A stretch of 12,723 nucleotides of DNA, from assembly GCA_021779635.1 (NCBI GenBank), contig JAJYAH010000119.1, forward strand, positions 1-12,723, in the 5' to 3' direction. The notes beneath the pieces are model-generated. The model was not told the origin of the DNA. It saw only the letters and a list, made by a program, of their open reading frames with translations, and did not search any database. This DNA is from Pseudomonadota bacterium. GTDB taxonomy: Bacteria; Pseudomonadota; Alphaproteobacteria; Rhizobiales; Xanthobacteraceae. The stretch's first letter is position 1. Each line of letters opens with the position of its first letter. Below are positions 1 through 8,029 of this stretch, piece by piece. The translations under genes were made by a program, and so were the position numbers.

Positions 1-1320
1 CGCTTCGAGCACCGCCGGGTGGGTGATCAACGCGCTCTCGACCTCGAACGGCGACACCCAGATGCCGGACACTTTGAACATGTCGTCGCTGCGGCCGCAA
101 AAGGTGTAGCGCCCATCGGCGTCGCGAATGTATTTGTCGCCGGTGCGGGTCCAGTGGCCCTGGAACGTATGCCGGCTCTTGCTGCGCTGGTTCCAGTAGG
201 CTTCGCCGGCGGACGGCGCATCGACCAGCAATTCGCCGACCTCGCCATCGGCCACATCGGCGCCCGCTTCGTTCACCAGCCGCACCTTGTAGCCCGGCAC
301 CGGACGGCCGGATGTGCCGTATTTGATATCGCCCTGCGCATTCGAGAGAAAAATATGCAGGAGCTCGGTCGAGCCGACGCCGTCGAGAATATCGACGCCG
401 AAGCGCGCCTTCCAGCTATTGCCGACCGACTCCGGCAAGGCCTCGCCCGCGGAGGTGCAGATTCGCAATCGTGAGCCGGCGCGTTCGTTTTTCACCGTCT
501 CGTCGTTCAGCATCGAGGAAAACAGCGTCGGCACGCCGAAGAAGATGCTGGGATTGTATTTGTTCATCAGGGCGAACATCAGAGCCGGGGTCGGACGTTC
601 GGAGTTGAGAACGGTGGTGGCACCGACCGACATCGGAAACGTCAGTGCATTGCCGAGGCCGTAGGCGAAAAACAGTTTCGCCGCCGACAGTCCGACGTCG
701 TCCTCGCGAATGCCGAGCACCTGTTTGGCGTAGGTGTCCGCGGTCGCCGCCAGATTGGAATGCAGATGCCGCACGCCCTTCGGCATGCCGGTCGAACCCG
801 ACGAGTAAAGCCAGAAGGCCGGCTCGTCCGCATGGGTCGCCGCGGTCGCAAAGCTGTCGCTCTCGCCGGCGATCTCGTCGGACAGCCGCTTGTGGCCAAG
901 CGTATTGTTGCCGGCGACAACGACATGATCGAGATCCGGCATCCGCCCGACGATATCCTTGACCACCGGCAGCAGCGCCTCGGAAATGAACAGCACCCGC
1001 GCGCGGCAATCCGCCAGCACATAAGCATATTGATCCGCCGTCAGCAGCGTGTTGAGCGGGACCGGCACGACGCCTGCGCGCATGGCGCCGAGAAACACCA
1101 CCGGAAAATCGTTGGTGTCGAGCATGATCATCGCGACGCGCTGTTCGCGGTGCACACCGAGACGGCGCAGCAGGTTGGCGAGGCGGCGGCTTTGCTTCTG
1201 CAATTCGCCGTAGGTCAATTCGGAAACCGTGTCGGTGAAGGCGAGTTTTTCGCCGCGGCCTTCATCGACATTGCGGTCGAGCAGCCAGGTCACCGCATTG
1301 TACGAATCGGTGTCGCTCAT
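1..1320 (-). CDS. bclA: Benzoate-CoA ligase, 3' end cut by window edge
   Basis: This AMP-forming acyl-CoA synthetase makes the CoA thioester of benzoate or a close relative (ATP + CoA + acid), the entry step of the aerobic box and anaerobic bad/bzd pathways; it is expected in the cytoplasm. The frame is open from ATG 1320 to base 1, giving 440 residues of about 520; the C-terminal tail with the catalytic and acylation lysine is off the edge. Visible motifs are the P-loop YSSGSTGMPKG (residues 172-182), the A5 region DGVGSTELLHIF (313-324), which resembles benzoate-CoA ligases in particular, TGD (393-395) and the hinge motif GRSDDMFK (409-416). It is divergent from the boxR-type regulator gene. 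Exact substrate (benzoate, 4-hydroxybenzoate or aminobenzoate) cannot be read from sequence alone. The symbol follows box-pathway usage; badA/hbaA are equivalents. Confidence 0.9.
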   Translation of the reverse strand, partial: MSDTDSYNAVTWLLDRNVDEGRGEKLAFTDTVSELTYGELQKQSRRLANLLRRLGVHREQRVAMIMLDTNDFPVVFLGAMRAGVVPVPLNTLLTADQYAYVLADCRARVLFISEALLPVVKDIVGRMPDLDHVVVAGNNTLGHKRLSDEIAGESDSFATAATHADEPAFWLYSSGSTGMPKGVRHLHSNLAATADTYAKQVLGIREDDVGLSAAKLFFAYGLGNALTFPMSVGATTVLNSERPTPALMFALMNKYNPSIFFGVPTLFSSMLNDETVKNERAGSRLRICTSAGEALPESVGNSWKARFGVDILDGVGSTELLHIFLSNAQGDIKYGTSGRPVPGYKVRLVNEAGADVADGEVGELLVDAPSAGEAYWNQRSKSRHTFQGHWTRTGDKYIRDADGRYTFCGRSDDMFKVSGIWVSPFEVESALITHPAVLEA

Positions 1321-1369
1321 GCCGCGCTCCGCTCAGCCAAGCCTGTCACGACGCTTCCCCCTGATTTCC

Positions 1370-1383
1370 TGAATTATAATTCA
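1370..1383. promoter_or_regulatory. Perfect 14-base palindrome, candidate operator for the BoxR-type regulator
   Basis: The sequence TGAATTATAATTCA is its own reverse complement and sits in the divergent gap between ligase and regulator. It is AT-only apart from the outer G and C, in a GC-rich genome, and overlaps the predicted start of ligase transcription. A near-copy lies at 10579-10592 upstream of the ABC importer. Binding by the adjacent regulator is inferred from position. The described BzdR operators contain TGCA boxes, which I do not see in this gap, so the binding specificity would have to differ. Confidence 0.45.
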
Positions 1384-1414
1384 TCTATACATCAGCACAC
1401 CCGCTTGCTGTCAA
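1384..1414 (-). promoter_or_regulatory. Predicted sigma70-type promoter of the benzoate-CoA ligase gene
   Basis: On the minus strand a perfect TTGACA lies at 1414-1409. It is followed after 17 bases by TGTATA (1391-1386) or after 19 bases by TATAGA (1389-1384). Transcription would start near 1377, leaving a leader of about 57 bases before the ligase ATG at 1320. This is a visual match only. The start would fall inside the palindrome at 1370-1383. Confidence 0.5.
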
Positions 1415-1482
1415 CCTTTTTTGGCATTATGTTTCCGATTCTGCGCATTCGGCGCCCACTTCGGATTCGGGACACGCCTGAC

Positions 1483-2385
1483 ATGACCGAACCTCGCGAC
1501 CCCGAGACCGGCTTTCTGGAACTGCTCGGCCAGCGCGTCCGCACCACGCGCGCGTTGCGCGGAATGTCGCGAAAGGTGCTCGCCAAGGTCTCCGGTATCT
1601 CGGAACGCTATATCGCGCAGCTTGAAAGCGGCAAGGGCAACGTCTCGATCGTTCTGCTGCGGCGGGTATCGAACGCGATGGGCGCGCATCTCGAAGATCT
1701 CATTCCATCCACCGAGCCGGCGCCGGACTGGCCTGTGATCCGCGATCTCGTGCGCAAGGCAACGCCGAGCCAGATCGCCCACGCCAAGGAGGTGCTCTCT
1801 GGCCATGGCAAGGGCACGTCAGTCCCGAGCCGGATGTTGTTTGCCGGCATCGCCCTGATCGGCCTGCGCGGCGCCGGCAAATCGACGCTCGGCAAAATGC
1901 TGGCGAAAAAAATTGGCTGGAGCTTTGTCGAACTCAACAAGGAGATTGAAGCGCAGAACGGATTGTCGGTCGCCGAGATCATCGCGCTCTACGGCCAGGA
2001 AGGTTTTCGGCGCATGGAGCAGGCGGCGCTCGGACAATTGCTGGCGCGCAAGGAATTGATGGTACTCGCGACCGGCGGCGGCATCGTCTCCGAGCCTTTG
2101 ACCTTCGACCTGATTTTATCGTCGTTCTACACCATCTGGCTCAAGGCCGAGCCGGAAGAACATATGGCGCGGGTGCGCAGCCAGGGCGATTTGCGCCCGA
2201 TGGCGGACGACCGCTCGGCGATGGCCGAATTGCGCACCATCCTGCTCAGCCGCGAACCGCTTTATGCGAGGGCTTCGGCCGTGGTCGATACCGCGGGCCT
2301 CAGCGTCGACATCGCCGCCGCGCGCCTGATCGACGCGGTGGCGCCGGTGCTGCAGAACGAGGCGCGGATGTTCGCGCGGGGCTGA
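1483..2385 (+). CDS. boxR: BoxR/BzdR-type regulator: helix-turn-helix plus shikimate-kinase-like domain
   Basis: Predicted cytoplasmic transcription factor of 300 residues, matching the roughly 300 of BzdR/BoxR, which repress benzoate catabolism genes until benzoyl-CoA binds. An XRE-type helix-turn-helix spans about 14-75 (VRTTRALRGMSRK...SGISERYIAQLESGKGN). A linker leads to a shikimate-kinase fold from about 120, with P-loop GLRGAGKST (127-135), GFRRME (174-179), GGG (198-200) and RPM (238-240). The shikimate-binding DSD of AroK is replaced by ELN (150-152), which fits an effector domain rather than an active kinase. ATG 1483 is chosen because it gives the family length. An in-frame ATG at 1429 overlaps the -10 of a possible boxR promoter (TTGCTG 1405, TATGTT 1428), and the frame stays open by chance back to 760. 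The ribosome site is weak (GGGA 1469). Divergent to the ligase gene. Confidence 0.88.
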   Translation: MTEPRDPETGFLELLGQRVRTTRALRGMSRKVLAKVSGISERYIAQLESGKGNVSIVLLRRVSNAMGAHLEDLIPSTEPAPDWPVIRDLVRKATPSQIAHAKEVLSGHGKGTSVPSRMLFAGIALIGLRGAGKSTLGKMLAKKIGWSFVELNKEIEAQNGLSVAEIIALYGQEGFRRMEQAALGQLLARKELMVLATGGGIVSEPLTFDLILSSFYTIWLKAEPEEHMARVRSQGDLRPMADDRSAMAELRTILLSREPLYARASAVVDTAGLSVDIAAARLIDAVAPVLQNEARMFARG

Positions 2386-2392
2386 CGCGCGT

Positions 2393-2443
2393 GTCCCGGA
2401 CGCGGCGCAGCGCTTCTTCAGCGCTGCTCCGCAGACCCGGGAC
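2393..2443. repeat. Intergenic palindromic repeat (REP-like hairpin)
   Basis: GTCCCGG (2393-2399) pairs with CCGGGAC (2437-2443). Inside, GCGG (2402-2405) pairs with CCGC (2429-2432) and GCAGCGC (2407-2413) with GCGCTGC (2421-2427), leaving a 7-base loop. The wording resembles dispersed palindromes I know from Bradyrhizobium intergenic regions. It begins 7 bases after the regulator stop and lacks a T-run, so any terminator role would not be the standard intrinsic type. Confidence 0.7.
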
Positions 2444-2479
2444 CTCGCGGCAGGCGCAACGCTGCATGCTTGCCAAGCT

Positions 2480-2494
2480 CAAGGAATCTCCTTG
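2480..2494. promoter_or_regulatory. Small inverted repeat upstream of the Rieske oxygenase gene
   Basis: CAAGGA (2480-2485) and TCCTTG (2489-2494) form a perfect inverted repeat around ATC, 73 bases before the Rieske start. Its right arm overlaps a weak -35-like TTGCGG (2492-2497), with TAATTT 16 bases on (2514-2519). It could be an operator, but a 6-base arm is common by chance. Confidence 0.25.
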
Positions 2495-2567
2495 CGGGGA
2501 AATGCAGGGCTAGTAATTTGATTCCAAACTGAATTTGCGCACTTACGCTCGGACAGGACGGCCCGCC

Positions 2568-3923
2568 ATGATGAGCCAGGAACAGAACGACCTGATCACC
2601 CGCACCGGGCCCAAAGAGCCTTGCGGGAAACTGATGCGGATGTACTGGCAGCCGGCGGCGCTGGTCGATGAATTGGCCGGCCCGCGCCCGGTTAAAGCCA
2701 TCAAGTTGCTCGGCGAGGATCTGGTGCTGTTTCGCAACGAGCAGGGCCGCTACGGCCTGATCGAGCGCCATTGCGCGCATCGCGGCGCTGATCTCGCGTT
2801 CGGCCGGCTGGAGAATGGCGGACTTCGTTGCGCGTTCCATGGCTGGCTATTCGACGTGTCGGGCCAGTGCCTGGAAACGCCCGCCGAGCCCAGGGATTCA
2901 GTGCTGTGCAGGAACATCATCCAGCGCGCCTATCCGGTGATCGAGACGAGCGGAATTCTCTGGGCTTATCTCGGCGAAGGCGAGCCGCCGGCGTTTCCCG
3001 AGGTCGACTGCTTCGTGGCGCCGGATGCCTATACGTTTGCGTTCAAGGGCCACATCAACTGCAACTGGCTGCAGGCGCTCGAGGTCGGCATCGATCCGTC
3101 GCACGCCTCGTTCCTGCATCGCTTCTTCGAGGACGAGGATACGTCGGCCGCCTATGGCAAGCAGTTTCGCGGCGCGTCCGCCGGCACCGACATGCCGATG
3201 ACGAAAATCCTGCGCGAATATGACCGCCCCATTATCAATGTCGAGCACACCGAATACGGGCTGCGGCTGATCGCGCTGCGGCAGATCGACGACGAGCGCA
3301 CCCATGTGCGCGTCACCAATCAGCTGTTCCCGCACGGCTTCGTCATCCCGATGAGCACCGAGATGACGATCACGCAATGGCACGTGCCGGTGGATGACGA
3401 GAACTGCTACTGGTACGCGATCTTCACCAGCTATTCGACGCCGGTCGACAAGAACAAGATGCGGGATCAACGCCTCGAACTGTATGAGCTTCCCGACTAT
3501 CGTTCGCGCAGGAACAAGTCGAACGATTACGGCTTCGATCCGCACGAACAGACGACCGCGACCTACACCGGCATGGGCGCCGACATCAACGTGCACGACC
3601 AGTGGGCGGTGGAATCCATGGGCGCGATCCAGGACCGCACCCGCGAACATCTGGGCACCGCCGACAAGGCCATCGTGCAGTATCGGCGTCTGCTGCGGCA
3701 GGAAATCGAGAAGGCCGCCGCCGGCACAAAACCCTTCATGTTCCTCGATGAGGCGCATGCGCGCGCCATCCAGGGGCCCGCGACCATGGACGGAATCGGG
3801 CCGACCCGCGGCTGGGAAATATTCTGGATGGAAGTCGATGTGAAGCGGCGGCGCAGCGCGCCCTGGGCCGTGCCGGTTCCCGCAGAAATCGCCGACAAGG
3901 TCCCTCATCTGAGGGCGGTGTAG
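2568..3923 (+). CDS. Rieske non-heme iron oxygenase, phthalate-dioxygenase-type large subunit
   Basis: Terminal oxygenase predicted to hydroxylate or demethylate an aromatic or N-containing ring with O2 and electrons from a separate reductase. The 451-residue product has a Rieske domain with C69-x-H71 and C88-x2-H91 binding the 2Fe-2S cluster. The catalytic domain shows E172 and D176-x2-H179-x4-H184, two of the mononuclear iron ligands; D356 in QDRTREHLGTAD is the likely third. The N-terminal layout (GKLMRMYWQPA, LLGEDLVLFR) is that of the phthalate 4,5-dioxygenase group, single-component alpha-only oxygenases. ATG 2568 follows AGGA at 2555-2558; ATG 2571 is nearly as good, and TTG 2535 is open but has no clear ribosome site. 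No reductase or ferredoxin gene is nearby. It precedes the GS-like gene on the same strand, probably as an operon. The substrate is not predictable from sequence alone. Confidence 0.9.
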   Translation: MMSQEQNDLITRTGPKEPCGKLMRMYWQPAALVDELAGPRPVKAIKLLGEDLVLFRNEQGRYGLIERHCAHRGADLAFGRLENGGLRCAFHGWLFDVSGQCLETPAEPRDSVLCRNIIQRAYPVIETSGILWAYLGEGEPPAFPEVDCFVAPDAYTFAFKGHINCNWLQALEVGIDPSHASFLHRFFEDEDTSAAYGKQFRGASAGTDMPMTKILREYDRPIINVEHTEYGLRLIALRQIDDERTHVRVTNQLFPHGFVIPMSTEMTITQWHVPVDDENCYWYAIFTSYSTPVDKNKMRDQRLELYELPDYRSRRNKSNDYGFDPHEQTTATYTGMGADINVHDQWAVESMGAIQDRTREHLGTADKAIVQYRRLLRQEIEKAAAGTKPFMFLDEAHARAIQGPATMDGIGPTRGWEIFWMEVDVKRRRSAPWAVPVPAEIADKVPHLRAV

Positions 3924-3938
3924 TGCATTTTCTCTCCT

Positions 3939-4019
3939 CGTCATTGCGAGCGCAGCGAAGCAATCCATCGGACTCCAAAAGAAATAGATTGCTTCGTCGC
4001 CTCGCTCCTCACAATGACG
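3939..4019. repeat. Long imperfect palindrome (dispersed CGTCATTGCGAGC-type repeat)
   Basis: The left arm from 3939 begins CGTCATTGCGAGCGCAGCG and runs into GAAGCAATC (ends 3965). The right arm (3987-4019) is its imperfect complement, starting GATTGCTTCG and ending CACAATGACG, with a few extra bases. This is a widespread intergenic repeat in alphaproteobacteria. It sits between the Rieske and GS-like genes and could form a hairpin in a shared transcript, changing the ratio of the two products. The opposite strand encodes a spurious start MDCFAALAMT typical of this repeat. Confidence 0.8.
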
Positions 4020-4074
4020 ATCAGCACCTAATGATGGTTGCGTTTCCAGTCAGGCTCTCCCAGGGAGCAGCGCG

Positions 4075-5511
4075 TTGAGTTTCGTCGAGCGTCACGGCCT
4101 CTGGTCGAGCGAGCAGAAGGAGGCGGCGACCCGCCTTCGCAACATCGTCGAAGAACAGAAGCTTGAAGTCATCCGGCTTTCCTTCCCCGACCAGCACGGC
4201 ATTCTGAGAGGCAAGACGCTGGTCGCCGGTGAGGCGCTGGCCTCGCTGGAAAGCGGGTGCAGCATCACCACGACAATGCTCGCCAAGGACACCTCGCATC
4301 GAACCGTATTTCCGGTGTTTACGGCCGGCGGCGGCTTCGGGATGCGGGAGATGGAAGGCGCCGCCGATGTCGTGATGGTGGCGGATCCCGCAAGCTTTCG
4401 CGTTCTGCCATGGGCTTCGGCCACCGGCTGGCTGCTCTGCGACCTTTATTTCGCCGACGGCCGGCCGGTGCCGTTCGCGACCCGTCATCTGTACAAGTCA
4501 GTGCTCGCGAAGCTGAACCAGCGCGGCTACGACTTCGTCGCGGGGCTCGAAGTCGAATGCCATATCCTCAAGCTCGAAGACGCCAGAATGTCGCCCGAGC
4601 ATGCCGGCCAGCCCGGCCAGCCGCCCGATGTCAGCCTGCTGTCGCAGGGTTACCAATATCTGACCGAGCAGCGCTACGACCAGATGGAGCCGGTGCTCGA
4701 AATCATCCGGCGCGGCATCATGGCGCTTGGTCTGCCGCTGCGGTCGATCGAGGTCGAATTCGGCCCGAGCCAGTGCGAATTCACCTTCAGGCCGACGATG
4801 GGTCTCGAGCCCGCCGACAACATGGTGCTGTTCCGCAGCGCCGTGAAACAGATCGCCCATCGGCACGGCTATCACGCGACCTTCATGTGCCGGCCGAAAC
4901 TCCCGAATGTATTCGCATCCGGATGGCATCTGCATCAATCGCTGGTATCGCGCGCCAGCGGCATCAACGCCTTCATGACCAGCGACAACAGCGGCGTGTT
5001 GAGCCCGTTCGGCCGGCACTATCTCGCAGGCCTGCTGGCGCATGCCCGCGCCTCGACCGTGTTCACGACACCGACCATCAACGGCTACAAGCGCTATCGC
5101 TCCTATTCGCTGGCGCCGGACCGCGCGATCTGGGGGCGCGACAACCGCGGCGTGATGGTGCGCGTGCTGGGCGGCGCTGATGATCCCGCCACCCGCCTTG
5201 AAAACCGCATCGGCGAACCCGCAGCCAATCCCTATCTTTACATGGCCTCGCAGATTCTATCGGGGCTCGACGGCGTCGACCGGGCACTCGATCCCGGCCC
5301 GTCCGCGGACACGCCCTACGAGACCAAGGCGAACCTGCTGCCGAAGACGCTGCAGGAAGCGGTAGCGGCGCTCAAGGACGATCCGTTCTTCCGCAAGGCG
5401 TTCGGCGCCGGCTTTGTCGATTACTACGTTCACATCAAGAACGCCGAGATCGAGCGTTTCCAGGCCGAGGTCTCGGACTGGGAGCACCGCGAATATTTCG
5501 AGATGTTTTGA
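4075..5511 (+). CDS. Glutamine-synthetase-like ligase (probable gamma-glutamyl-amide synthetase)
   Basis: The 478-residue product has the glutamine synthetase fold: an N-terminal beta-grasp region (about 25-125) and a C-terminal catalytic domain. Metal and glutamate/ATP residues are recognisable: E159-x-E161, E228 and E235 in EVEFGPSQCEF, GWHLHQSL (283-290), YKR (338-340), and RLENRIGEPAANPYLYMA (374-391). The FDGSS loop carrying the ammonium-site aspartate (D50 in Salmonella GS) is absent, and the flap glutamate (E327, GYEAP) aligns with L346 in YSLAP. It therefore probably joins glutamate to an organic amine, as IpuC (isopropylamine) or AtdA1/TdnQ (aniline) do, rather than making glutamine. 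The start is TTG 4075, supported by GGGAG at 4063-4067; the next in-frame methionine is near residue 68. The preceding Rieske gene suggests a joint pathway. True GS activity is not excluded by sequence alone. Confidence 0.85.
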   Translation: MSFVERHGLWSSEQKEAATRLRNIVEEQKLEVIRLSFPDQHGILRGKTLVAGEALASLESGCSITTTMLAKDTSHRTVFPVFTAGGGFGMREMEGAADVVMVADPASFRVLPWASATGWLLCDLYFADGRPVPFATRHLYKSVLAKLNQRGYDFVAGLEVECHILKLEDARMSPEHAGQPGQPPDVSLLSQGYQYLTEQRYDQMEPVLEIIRRGIMALGLPLRSIEVEFGPSQCEFTFRPTMGLEPADNMVLFRSAVKQIAHRHGYHATFMCRPKLPNVFASGWHLHQSLVSRASGINAFMTSDNSGVLSPFGRHYLAGLLAHARASTVFTTPTINGYKRYRSYSLAPDRAIWGRDNRGVMVRVLGGADDPATRLENRIGEPAANPYLYMASQILSGLDGVDRALDPGPSADTPYETKANLLPKTLQEAVAALKDDPFFRKAFGAGFVDYYVHIKNAEIERFQAEVSDWEHREYFEMF

Positions 5512-5524
5512 GAGACCGACCGAT

Positions 5525-5552
5525 GGCTCGTCAAGCCCGGCCATGACGAGCC
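5525..5552. terminator. Inverted repeat between convergent genes, possible bidirectional terminator
   Basis: GGCTCGTCA (5525-5533) and TGACGAGCC (5544-5552) form a perfect 9-base stem with a 10-base loop, followed by TAATT. It lies in the 83-base gap where the GS-like gene meets livF head-on. A further CGTCATGG at 5564-5571 complements CCATGACG at 5541-5548, so alternative pairing is possible and the stretch may be a degraded dispersed repeat. There is no long T-run, so terminator function is tentative. Confidence 0.45.
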
Positions 5553-5594
5553 TAATTCACGCCCGTCATGGCGCGGAGCGCCCGCACCCCGCAC

Positions 5595-6321
<727 letters not shown>

Positions 6322-6329
<8 letters not shown>

Positions 6330-7089
6330 GGCGCACCACCGCATGCTGGTCGCCGAGATAGGCACGGCGGACCTCTTCATTCTGGCGGATCGCCGCCGGC
6401 ACGTCGGAGGCGATCACGCGTCCATAGACCAGAACGGTGATGCGGTCGGCGAGCGCGAACACCGCATCCATGTCGTGCTCGACCAGCACGATAGTAACTT
6501 CCCGCCGCAACTCCTGCAGCAGCTTCACCATGCGCGCCGATTCGGTGATGCCCAATCCCGCCATCGGTTCGTCGAGCAGCAACAATTGCGGTTTTGTCGC
6601 GAGCGCGACCGCGAGCTCCAGTTCGCGCTGCTCGCCATGGCTCAGCTTCGAAACCACGGTGTCGGCGCGACCTTCGAGCCCGACCCGGGTCAATGCCGAC
6701 AGCGCCGCCTGGCGCAGACCGCTTTCCCGGCGCGCGTTGCCCCAGAAATAAAACGAGTGACCGTCACAGGCCTGGGCGGCCAACGCGACGTTGTCCGCTG
6801 CGGTGAAATCGGGCAGCAGCGAGGTGATCTGGAAGGAGCGCGCCAACCCCAGCGCACTGCGCCGCCACGCCGGCAGGCGGGTGATGTCGCGGCCGGCAAA
6901 ACGAATCGCGCCGGAATGCGGCAGCAGTTGCCCGGTGAGCTGGCTGATCAGCGTGGTCTTGCCGGCGCCGTTCGGTCCGATGATCGCGTGCAATTCGCCC
7001 CTCGCGACATCCAGCGACAGGTTGTCGGTCGCGACAATGCCGCCGAACCGGCGCACCAGATTTTCAACGCGGAGCAAGAGATCAGCCAC
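6322..7089 (-). CDS. livG: LivG-type ABC importer ATPase
   Basis: First ATPase subunit of the HAAT importer, 255 residues. Walker A GPNGAGKT (38-45), signature LSHGEQR (149-155), Walker B LLLLDE (169-174) followed by PMAGL, and the switch region LVEHDMD are all intact. The LivG-specific insert between Walker A and signature is present (SFQITSLLPDFTAADN). The start is GTG 7089, with GGGGAGG about 7 bases upstream. It overlaps the livM stop by 8 bases and the livF start by 8 bases, so the ATPases are probably translationally coupled. With LivF it forms the nucleotide-binding dimer under LivH/LivM. Confidence 0.93.
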
Positions 7090-8029
7090 GGCTCAGCCTC
7101 CCCAGCAACCCGAAAATGCCGCCGCGCCCGAACAGCACGATCAGCAGCAGCAGCGGGCCCATGATCAGCGCCCAGTATTCCGTCAACTGCGACAGGAACT
7201 CCTCCAGCACCAGATAGACGATGGCGCCGAGCACCGGACCGAACAGCGAGCCCATGCCGCCGAGGATCACCATGACCATCAGATCGCCGGAGCGGGTCCA
7301 GAACATCACGGCCGGGCTGACGAAATCGGTGTTGTTCGCGAGCAACGCGCCGGCCAGCCCGCACAGGGTGCCCGATATGACGAAGCAGGCCAGCCGGTAG
7401 CGCGTGACGGGAAATCCGATCGCCTGCATCCGTGCTTCGTTGGAACGCAGGCCCTGGATGACCAGGCCGAAGCGCGAATTGACGATGCGCCAGATCAGGT
7501 AGATCCCGCCAAACAGGCAGCCGAGGCAGAGATAATAGAACTGCACGCGGTTCGACAGGTTGATGAGGCCACCGAAATCGCTGCGCTTGTAGATCGTCAG
7601 GCCATCGTCCGCGCCGTAGCGGGCAAGCCCGGATGCGACGTAATACGCCATCTGCGCGAAAGCGAGCGTGATCATGATGAAGTAGACGCCGCGCGTGCGC
7701 AGCGAGAGTGCGCCGATCACGAGCGCGAACAGCGCGGATGCGGCGAGCGCCACCGGCCACTGAATGAAACCGGAGCCGATGCCTTCATAGGCGAGAATGC
7801 CGACCGCGTAGCCGCCGATGCCGAGATAGGCGGCGTGGCCGAAGCTCATCATGCCGCCATAGCCCATGATGAGATTGAGGCTTGCCGCCGCCAGCGCGAA
7901 GATCACGATGCGGGTGAACAGCGTCAGCACGAAGACGTTGCCGCTGATGTGCGAATAGAGCGGAAGCAGCAGCAGGCCGGCCACCATGAGCGCGACGAGG
8001 ATGTTGCGGACGTTGAACGAAGCGGTCAT
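7082..8029 (-). CDS. livM: LivM-type ABC importer permease
   Basis: Inner-membrane permease of 315 residues with many hydrophobic segments spread along the chain, beginning with a membrane segment near 9-25. The family motif region for coupling to the ATPase is seen as GLRSNEARMQAIGFPVTRYR, followed by FVISGTLCGLAGALL. SLNLIMGYGGMMSFGHAAYLGIGGY (written in part) near residues 50-74 is the characteristic LivM/LivH N-terminal motif. Its ATG overlaps the livH stop as ATGA (8026-8029), and its stop overlaps livG. It pairs with LivH to form the translocation path. Confidence 0.92.
   Translation of the reverse strand: MTASFNVRNILVALMVAGLLLLPLYSHISGNVFVLTLFTRIVIFALAAASLNLIMGYGGMMSFGHAAYLGIGGYAVGILAYEGIGSGFIQWPVALAASALFALVIGALSLRTRGVYFIMITLAFAQMAYYVASGLARYGADDGLTIYKRSDFGGLINLSNRVQFYYLCLGCLFGGIYLIWRIVNSRFGLVIQGLRSNEARMQAIGFPVTRYRLACFVISGTLCGLAGALLANNTDFVSPAVMFWTRSGDLMVMVILGGMGSLFGPVLGAIVYLVLEEFLSQLTEYWALIMGPLLLLIVLFGRGGIFGLLGRLSRG

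Noticed and set aside
760..1482. Long in-frame extension upstream of the boxR-type regulator
   Set aside because: It runs antisense through the benzoate-CoA ligase and across both predicted promoters; the family length and domain layout fit a start at 1483.
2898..3968. 356-codon minus-strand open frame opposite the Rieske gene
   Set aside because: It begins with MDCFAALAMT, the translation artefact of the dispersed repeat at 3939-4019, then runs antisense to a clearly coding Rieske gene and shows no recognisable motifs.
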